NCBI GenBank assembly: GCA_046294345.1
Contig: JBKBJT010000041.1
Coordinates: 1-28,571, forward strand
From: Ferrovibrio sp046294345
Lineage (GTDB): Bacteria; Pseudomonadota; Alphaproteobacteria; Ferrovibrionales; Ferrovibrionaceae
Direction: 5' to 3'
Length of the DNA stretch: 28,571 nucleotides
The notes beneath the pieces are model-generated. The model was not told the origin of the DNA. It searched no databases and saw only the letters and a list, made by a program, of their open reading frames with translations. The translations under genes and the position numbers were made by a program. How positions within the stretch are numbered: the first letter of the stretch is position 1; each line of letters starts with the position of its first letter. This document shows, one piece after another, positions 24,823-28,571 of this stretch.

Positions 24823-26055
24823 GTGGGTAATTTGAACGATCCGGCCCAGGCCGTTGCCTGGCTGCGCACGCCGCAGGCGGTGCGCGACCGCTGCAACCAG
24901 CTTTTCATGCTGGCCGAGCGCGACGCGCTGCCGAATTTCGAGATGCATCTGGAAGCCATGCCGGCGACGGCGGAATACGTGGCGCAGGTGATCCGCGAGA
25001 ACTATCCGACCCTGCAGATCCCCTATCATGCGCGCTGGCGTCATTTTGCCGCCGGCGGCGTCGACCGCTGGGGCCAGCTGGCAGCCACGCTGAAAGGCAC
25101 GGATGCCGACGAGGTCGCCCGCATCCGTTTCGATCTTTGCGTGGTCAGCGTGCTGCTGGATGCCGGCGCGGGTCCGCAATGGGCCTTCACGGAAGAGGGG
25201 CGCAAGATCGCCCGCTCGGAGGGCCTGGCGGTGGCCAGCCTGCATGCCTTCAAGAGCGGGCTGTTCTCCGGCGACAGGGCGCAGCCCCTGCGCGCCGATG
25301 CCGCCGGCCTGATGCCGCTGGCGCCCAATGCCATCGCCCATGCCTTCCAGGCCGACGATGCCAATCCGCTGCTGGGGCTGGACGGCCGCGCGGCGCTGAT
25401 GCGCAACCTGGGCGCGGCGCTGAAGGCCCGGCCGGACCTGTTCGGCGCGGAAGCCCGCATCGGCCGGCTGTACGATCATCTCAAGGCGCAGGTGAAGAAT
25501 GGCAGGCTGGCCGCCAGTGCGATCCTGGCGGCGGTGCTGGACGGGCTGGGCCCGATCTGGCCGTCGCGCATGACGCTGGATGGCGTCAACCTCGGCGATG
25601 TGTGGCGCCATCGCGGCATCGTCAGTGGCGACCTTACCTCGGGCCTGGTGCCGTTCCACAAGCTGTCGCAGTGGCTGAGCTACTCGCTGGTGGAAATCTT
25701 CGAGGATGCGGGCATCGCGGTGAGCGGGCTGGACGAGCTGACCGGCCTGCCGGAATACCGCAACGGCGGCCTGTTCATCGACATGGGCGTGCTGAGCGTG
25801 CGGCACGAGGCGCTGCTGAAGTATCCGATCCCGGTCGAGGACGAGGCCGTGGTGGAGTGGCGCGCCCTGACCGTGGCTCTGCTCGACCGCATCGCCGATC
25901 CGGTCCGCGCGATCCTGGGCAAGACGGCGGCCGAGATGCCGCTGGCGCGCATCCTCGAAGGCGGCACCTGGGCGGCCGGGCGCAAGATCGCCAGGGAGAA
26001 GCGCGCCGATGGCGGCCCGCCGCTCACCATTGCCAGCGACGGCACGGTTTTCTGA
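24823..26055 (+). CDS. uracil catabolism protein URC4 (DUF1688 family)
   Basis: This 410-residue protein matches the URC4/DUF1688 family as I know it. It opens AVAWLRTPQAVRDRCNQLFMLAERD and carries IPYHARWRHFAAGGVDRW, HAFKSGLFSGDRAQPL and SSGL-type helices later on. The family is needed for uracil degradation in yeast URC strains, but its chemistry is not settled. The start is GTG 24823, with GAGGAG nine bases upstream. The gene lies between URC1 and uracil phosphoribosyltransferase in one direction with short gaps, which supports the family call. Confidence 0.85.
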   Translation: MGNLNDPAQAVAWLRTPQAVRDRCNQLFMLAERDALPNFEMHLEAMPATAEYVAQVIRENYPTLQIPYHARWRHFAAGGVDRWGQLAATLKGTDADEVARIRFDLCVVSVLLDAGAGPQWAFTEEGRKIARSEGLAVASLHAFKSGLFSGDRAQPLRADAAGLMPLAPNAIAHAFQADDANPLLGLDGRAALMRNLGAALKARPDLFGAEARIGRLYDHLKAQVKNGRLAASAILAAVLDGLGPIWPSRMTLDGVNLGDVWRHRGIVSGDLTSGLVPFHKLSQWLSYSLVEIFEDAGIAVSGLDELTGLPEYRNGGLFIDMGVLSVRHEALLKYPIPVEDEAVVEWRALTVALLDRIADPVRAILGKTAAEMPLARILEGGTWAAGRKIAREKRADGGPPLTIASDGTVF

Positions 26056-26078
26056 TTCTGATTGGGGGAAGACACACA

Positions 26079-26717
26079 ATGAACGCCTTTCCGAATGCCA
26101 CGGTGGTCAATCATCCGCTGGTGCAGCACAAGCTGACGCTGCTGCGCCGCAAGGAGGTCTCCACCGCCGAATTCCGCCGTCTGGTGCGCGAGCTGAGCCT
26201 GCTGCTCTGCTACGAGGTCACCCGCGACCTGCCGCTGGAGAAGGTTTCCATCGAGACCCCGCTGGAGGAGATGCAGGCCCCGATCCTGGCCGGCAAGAAG
26301 CTGTGCTTCGTCTCCATCCTGCGCGCCGGCAACGGCATCCTGGACGGCATGCTCGACCTGGTGCCCTCGGCCCGCGTCGGGCATGTGGGACTCTATCGCG
26401 ACCCCGAGACGCTGGTGCCGGTGGAGTATTACCTGAAGCTGCCCGAGGATGTGCGCGAGCGCCTAGTGATCGTGGTCGACCCCATGCTGGCGACCGGGCA
26501 TTCCGCCGCCGCCGCCGTCACCCGCCTGAAAGAGGCGGGGGCAAGTCAGATCAAGTTCGTCTGCCTGCTGACGGTTCCCGAGGGTCTGCGCGTCATGCAG
26601 GACGAGCATCCCGACGTGATGGTCTATACCTGCGCCATCGACCGCCAGCTCGACGGCCACGGCTACATCCGGCCGGGCCTCGGCGACGCCGGCGACCGCA
26701 TCTACGGCACGAAATAG
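26079..26717 (+). CDS. upp: uracil phosphoribosyltransferase
   Basis: UPRTase converts uracil and PRPP to UMP. The 212-residue product has the PRPP loop VVDPMLATGHSA (residues 132-143), the flexible GLYRDPETLVPVEYYLKLP, and the uracil-binding C-terminus GYIRPGLGDAGDRIYGTK, all standard for Upp. ATG 26079 is used because GGGGGAA lies upstream and the family start follows. In this operon it probably serves the URC route (URC6 role: making UMP as the form that is broken down) and not only salvage. No terminator is apparent after the stop. Confidence 0.93.
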   Translation: MNAFPNATVVNHPLVQHKLTLLRRKEVSTAEFRRLVRELSLLLCYEVTRDLPLEKVSIETPLEEMQAPILAGKKLCFVSILRAGNGILDGMLDLVPSARVGHVGLYRDPETLVPVEYYLKLPEDVRERLVIVVDPMLATGHSAAAAVTRLKEAGASQIKFVCLLTVPEGLRVMQDEHPDVMVYTCAIDRQLDGHGYIRPGLGDAGDRIYGTK

Positions 26718-26782
26718 CCGCAAGTCTGCCGCGTCGCACAGCTTCGTAGCTGCCGTCACAGTTTCCGGACTGGCATCCCGCT

Positions 26783-26814
26783 GCGGATGCACCAGATGGG
26801 TGCACAGTATCCGC
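26783..26814. repeat. nested inverted repeat before the FecR-domain gene
   Basis: GCGGAT (26783-26788) pairs with ATCCGC (26809-26814). Inside it, TGCACC (26788-26793) pairs with GGTGCA (26799-26804), leaving a CAGT bulge on one side. The element lies 28 bases before the FecR-gene start and could be a transcript end for the URC operon or a leader structure. Confidence 0.35.
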
Positions 26815-26841
26815 AACCCGCCACAACCCCGGAGCCGTGTC

Positions 26842-27498
26842 ATGGCTGTCGTCCTTCGCCGCGCCCTGCGCGTCACGTTCACTCTCGCCGCTGCCGTTGC
26901 GGCAGGCCTTGCTGCCAGCAGTTGGGCGGCCGACAGCCGCGCCGCCTCGGATCGTATCGAACTGGCCGCCGACCTGCCGGCGCTGCCGGTGGCGGCTGCC
27001 ATGGGGCCGGCCGCGAAGGTGGTGGGCCAGGAAAGCCGCCGCGGCCTGCCGGTCACCCTGGGCGGCCGCATCGCCAGCGGCCCGGGTTCGGGCGTCAAGT
27101 TCGCCCTCAACGACCAGAGCGTGGTGATCATCGGCCCGAACAGCGCGATCAGCGTCGAGGAATTCGCCGCCGACCGGATTGTGCTGCGGCTGGAGCGCGG
27201 CAGCTTCCACCTCGATTCCGCCAATCCGGGCAGCATCTATGTCGTGCTGCCGACCGGCACGGTGACGGTACGCAGCGCCATCGTGGCCGGCCGCATCGGC
27301 CCCGACAGCGCCCAGATCGCGCTGCTGAGCGCCGGCCGGGCCGAGGTGACGGGCTTTGGCGGCCAGAGCGTGCGGCTGGAGAATATCGGCGACGCCACCC
27401 GCATCCTGGGCCTCGGCGCGCCGAGCCAGCCGGCCCAGCTTTCGCCCCAGGCGTTGCAGGATATGACCGGCCTCACCAGCCAGATCGCCGCCCGCTGA
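26842..27498 (+). CDS. secreted FecR-domain protein
   Basis: This 218-residue protein has a Sec signal peptide (about residues 1-30, MAVVLRRALRVTFTLAAAVAAGL...ASSWAADS). It then has a FecR-type beta domain: RRGLPVTLGGRIASGPGSGVKF, DQSVVIIGPNSAISVEEF, LRLERGSFHLDS, followed by YVVLPTGTVTVRSAIVAGRI. In FecR systems this domain senses a signal and controls an ECF sigma factor. Here no FecI-like sigma factor, no anti-sigma membrane helix and no TonB receptor is adjacent, so it is probably a free-standing periplasmic FecR-domain protein of unknown role. ATG 26842 has GGAG seven bases upstream. The ATG at 26800 is less likely because it puts a charged segment before the signal peptide. Confidence 0.8.
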   Translation: MAVVLRRALRVTFTLAAAVAAGLAASSWAADSRAASDRIELAADLPALPVAAAMGPAAKVVGQESRRGLPVTLGGRIASGPGSGVKFALNDQSVVIIGPNSAISVEEFAADRIVLRLERGSFHLDSANPGSIYVVLPTGTVTVRSAIVAGRIGPDSAQIALLSAGRAEVTGFGGQSVRLENIGDATRILGLGAPSQPAQLSPQALQDMTGLTSQIAAR

Positions 27499-27525
27499 GT
27501 CGCCAGCGAGCAGGGAGACTCGCGT

Positions 27526-27618
27526 CCGCCGGGCTCGGCCGAGACGCGCAGCGAGCCGGCGGCGAGACGTGGCGCAGAGGAAGGTTATTGTTTTTTTATC
27601 ACACTGCCGCTCGCCGCT
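27526..27618 (+). other. GC-rich segment able to form two exclusive hairpins
   Basis: CCGCCGGGCTCG (27526-27537) can pair with CGAGCCGGCGG (27552-27562) with one bulged base. The right arm can instead contribute to GGCGGCGAG (27558-27566) pairing with CTCGCCGCT (27610-27618). A run of seven T residues (27591-27597) lies in the large loop of the second form. No gene is seen between 27499 and 27650. A structured transcript is possible, but GC-rich DNA gives such pairings by chance. Confidence 0.3.
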
Positions 27619-27650
27619 GACGCGGGCCGACGCCGAAGCCTGAGTGAGAG

Positions 27651-27676
27651 AAAGCCGCATTCCATGCGGCTTTTTT
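27651..27676 (+). terminator. Rho-independent terminator
   Basis: AAAGCCGCAT and ATGCGGCTTT form a 10-bp stem with a TCC loop, and six T residues follow the GC part of the stem. It is a textbook terminator for transcripts from the FecR side, 150 bases after that stop, and it insulates ornithine decarboxylase. Confidence 0.88.
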
Positions 27677-27779
27677 GTTTGTCGTGACGCTGTCGCTCTG
27701 GCCTGATCGAGCAGCCTCGCGGCAGCGGCCGGGAAAAAATTTTGGCCGGCCCGCGATTTCCTATTGCAATGGGGACGCG

Positions 27780-27916
27780 ATGCTGTAAATACCGCTTCAA
27801 CGACGCACCCGCACGTGCCGATGGCCCCTGGCAGGTTATGCAACGACGAACGCGTCCTTTTTGGTCGCACAGCGTGAGCTGTGCCGGTTCAAAGCCGGTC
27901 CGAGAGGGAGGTTTCG
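27780..27916 (+). promoter_or_regulatory. leader of ornithine decarboxylase; candidate speF-type structured RNA
   Basis: The 137 bases before the decarboxylase carry a strong 7-bp hairpin GCACAGC-GTGA-GCTGTGC (27867-27884). A second hairpin CCGG-TTCAAAG-CCGG (27884-27898) shares one base with it, and the GGGAGG ribosome binding site is at 27906-27911. The speF motif is a known conserved RNA upstream of ornithine decarboxylase genes in alphaproteobacteria, so gene and clade fit. I cannot check the covariance model. TTGCAA (27764-27769) and TGTAAA (27784-27789) are a weak promoter guess (spacing only 14). Confidence 0.45.
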
Positions 27917-28571
27917 ATGCTTGCAGCCGCTGGCCGCACCAACACCCGTCTGCGACGTTCTTCGTCCAAGTCGCGTATTGAGCCGGGTCTACTCACCCCG
28001 AAGATGCAGAAGTTCCTCGCCGAGGCGAAGGACAGCGAGCCGTTCCTCGTCGTCGATGTCGACGTGGTCGAGCATAACTACCGCGAGCTGCGCCGCCTGC
28101 TGCCGCTGGCCAAGGTCTACTACGCGATCAAGGCCAATCCGGCGCCGGAAATCCTGCGCCGCCTGCGCTCGCTCGGCTCCTGCTTCGATACGGCTTCGGC
28201 CAACGAAATCCAGCAATGCCTGAACCAGGGCATCGCCCCGGAGCGGATTTCCTTCGGCAACACCATCAAGAAGAAGCGCGACATCGCCTGGGCCTATGAG
28301 AAGGGCGTGCGTCTCTATGCCTTCGACTCGCTGTGCGAGCTGGAGAAGCTGGCCGAGGTCGCCCCGGGCTCGCAGGTCTTCTGCCGCGTGCTGATGCAGT
28401 GCGAGGGCGCCGAATGGCCGCTGTCGCGCAAGTTCGGCTGCGCCCCGGAGATGGCCGCCGACCTGCTGGTGAAGGCGCGCCAGATGGGCCTCGACCCCTA
28501 TGGCATTTCCTTCCATGTCGGCTCGCAGCAGACCGACCTGTCGCAGTGGGACAAGGCGGTGGCCCAGGTCG
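27917..28571 (+). CDS. ornithine decarboxylase, fold-type III PLP enzyme (cut by window end)
   Basis: This enzyme should decarboxylate ornithine to putrescine, the entry to polyamine synthesis. The 218 complete codons in the window run to its end. The PLP lysine is K72 in VYYAIKANPAP. GSCFDTASANEIQ, RISFGNTIKKKRDIAWAY and SFHVGSQQTD follow in the order of the eukaryote-like ODC/alanine-racemase fold. ATG 27917 is chosen because GGGAGG sits five bases upstream. It gives a basic N-terminal extension (about 28 residues, RLRRSSSKSR) before the conserved part. ATG 28004 is a shorter alternative without a ribosome binding site. Some relatives also act on lysine, which sequence alone does not exclude. 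A structured leader and the potFGHI operon point to regulated polyamine balance. Confidence 0.9.
   Translation, partial: MLAAAGRTNTRLRRSSSKSRIEPGLLTPKMQKFLAEAKDSEPFLVVDVDVVEHNYRELRRLLPLAKVYYAIKANPAPEILRRLRSLGSCFDTASANEIQQCLNQGIAPERISFGNTIKKKRDIAWAYEKGVRLYAFDSLCELEKLAEVAPGSQVFCRVLMQCEGAEWPLSRKFGCAPEMAADLLVKARQMGLDPYGISFHVGSQQTDLSQWDKAVAQV

Noticed and set aside
27881..27903. Possible tRNA gene because of a T-arm-like sequence
   Set aside because: No acceptor stem, anticodon arm or D-arm can be placed around it, and the decarboxylase ribosome binding site follows at once.

Overview
The window is gene-dense, GC-rich DNA with strong use of GC-ending codons. Protein families and gene order point to an alphaproteobacterium, most likely of the Rhodospirillales type: aerobic cobalamin genes, potFGHI-type transport, a URC uracil-degradation set, and a stand-alone ornithine decarboxylase with a long structured leader. 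The genus is not determined. No rRNA, tRNA, CRISPR array, transposase or complete prophage is visible.

Layout. 1-2638: cobalamin genes: the end of cobQ, cbiB on the minus strand, and cobC divergent from cbiB. 2648-4435: an AraC-type regulator divergent from a short-chain dehydrogenase. 4506-8337: a minus-strand polyamine ABC transporter operon (potFGHI order) with a readable promoter. 8585-9658: a GT4 glycosyltransferase. 9659-10325: a gene-free, partly AT-rich stretch with two unrelated tandem repeats, inverted repeats and a strong promoter. 10326-11764: a GH24 lysozyme without signal peptide, overlapped by a gene for a secreted protein. 11774-14638: an IlvD/Edd sugar-acid dehydratase divergent from a D-2-hydroxyacid dehydrogenase, with a 16-bp perfect palindrome between them. 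14642-16778: an SLT-type lytic transglycosylase divergent from an unknown two-TM protein. 16815-19971: rhodanese, AMACR-type CoA-transferase-fold enzyme and two SDRs, closed by a good terminator. 20017-21069: an apparently leaderless TetR (LmrA/YxaF-like) gene and a hotdog thioesterase. 21081-21288: two composite palindromic repeats. 21295-21765: an AhpD/CMD-like protein. 21968-26717: an acyl-CoA carboxyltransferase followed by URC1, URC4 and uracil phosphoribosyltransferase, which looks like one operon. 26842-28571: a FecR-domain protein, a strong terminator, a speF-like leader and the start of ornithine decarboxylase.

How the parts fit. Polyamine metabolism appears twice (uptake by PotFGHI, synthesis by ornithine decarboxylase). 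The URC genes form the core of the non-classical uracil catabolic route. The coupled carboxyltransferase may feed three-carbon CoA products onward, and that would need a cobalamin-dependent mutase (inference). The most interesting accessory element is the lysozyme/secreted-protein pair: its layout is that of a peptidoglycan-targeting toxin with a periplasmic immunity protein, behind its own AT-rich control region. All functional statements come from motif reading. No searches were run.
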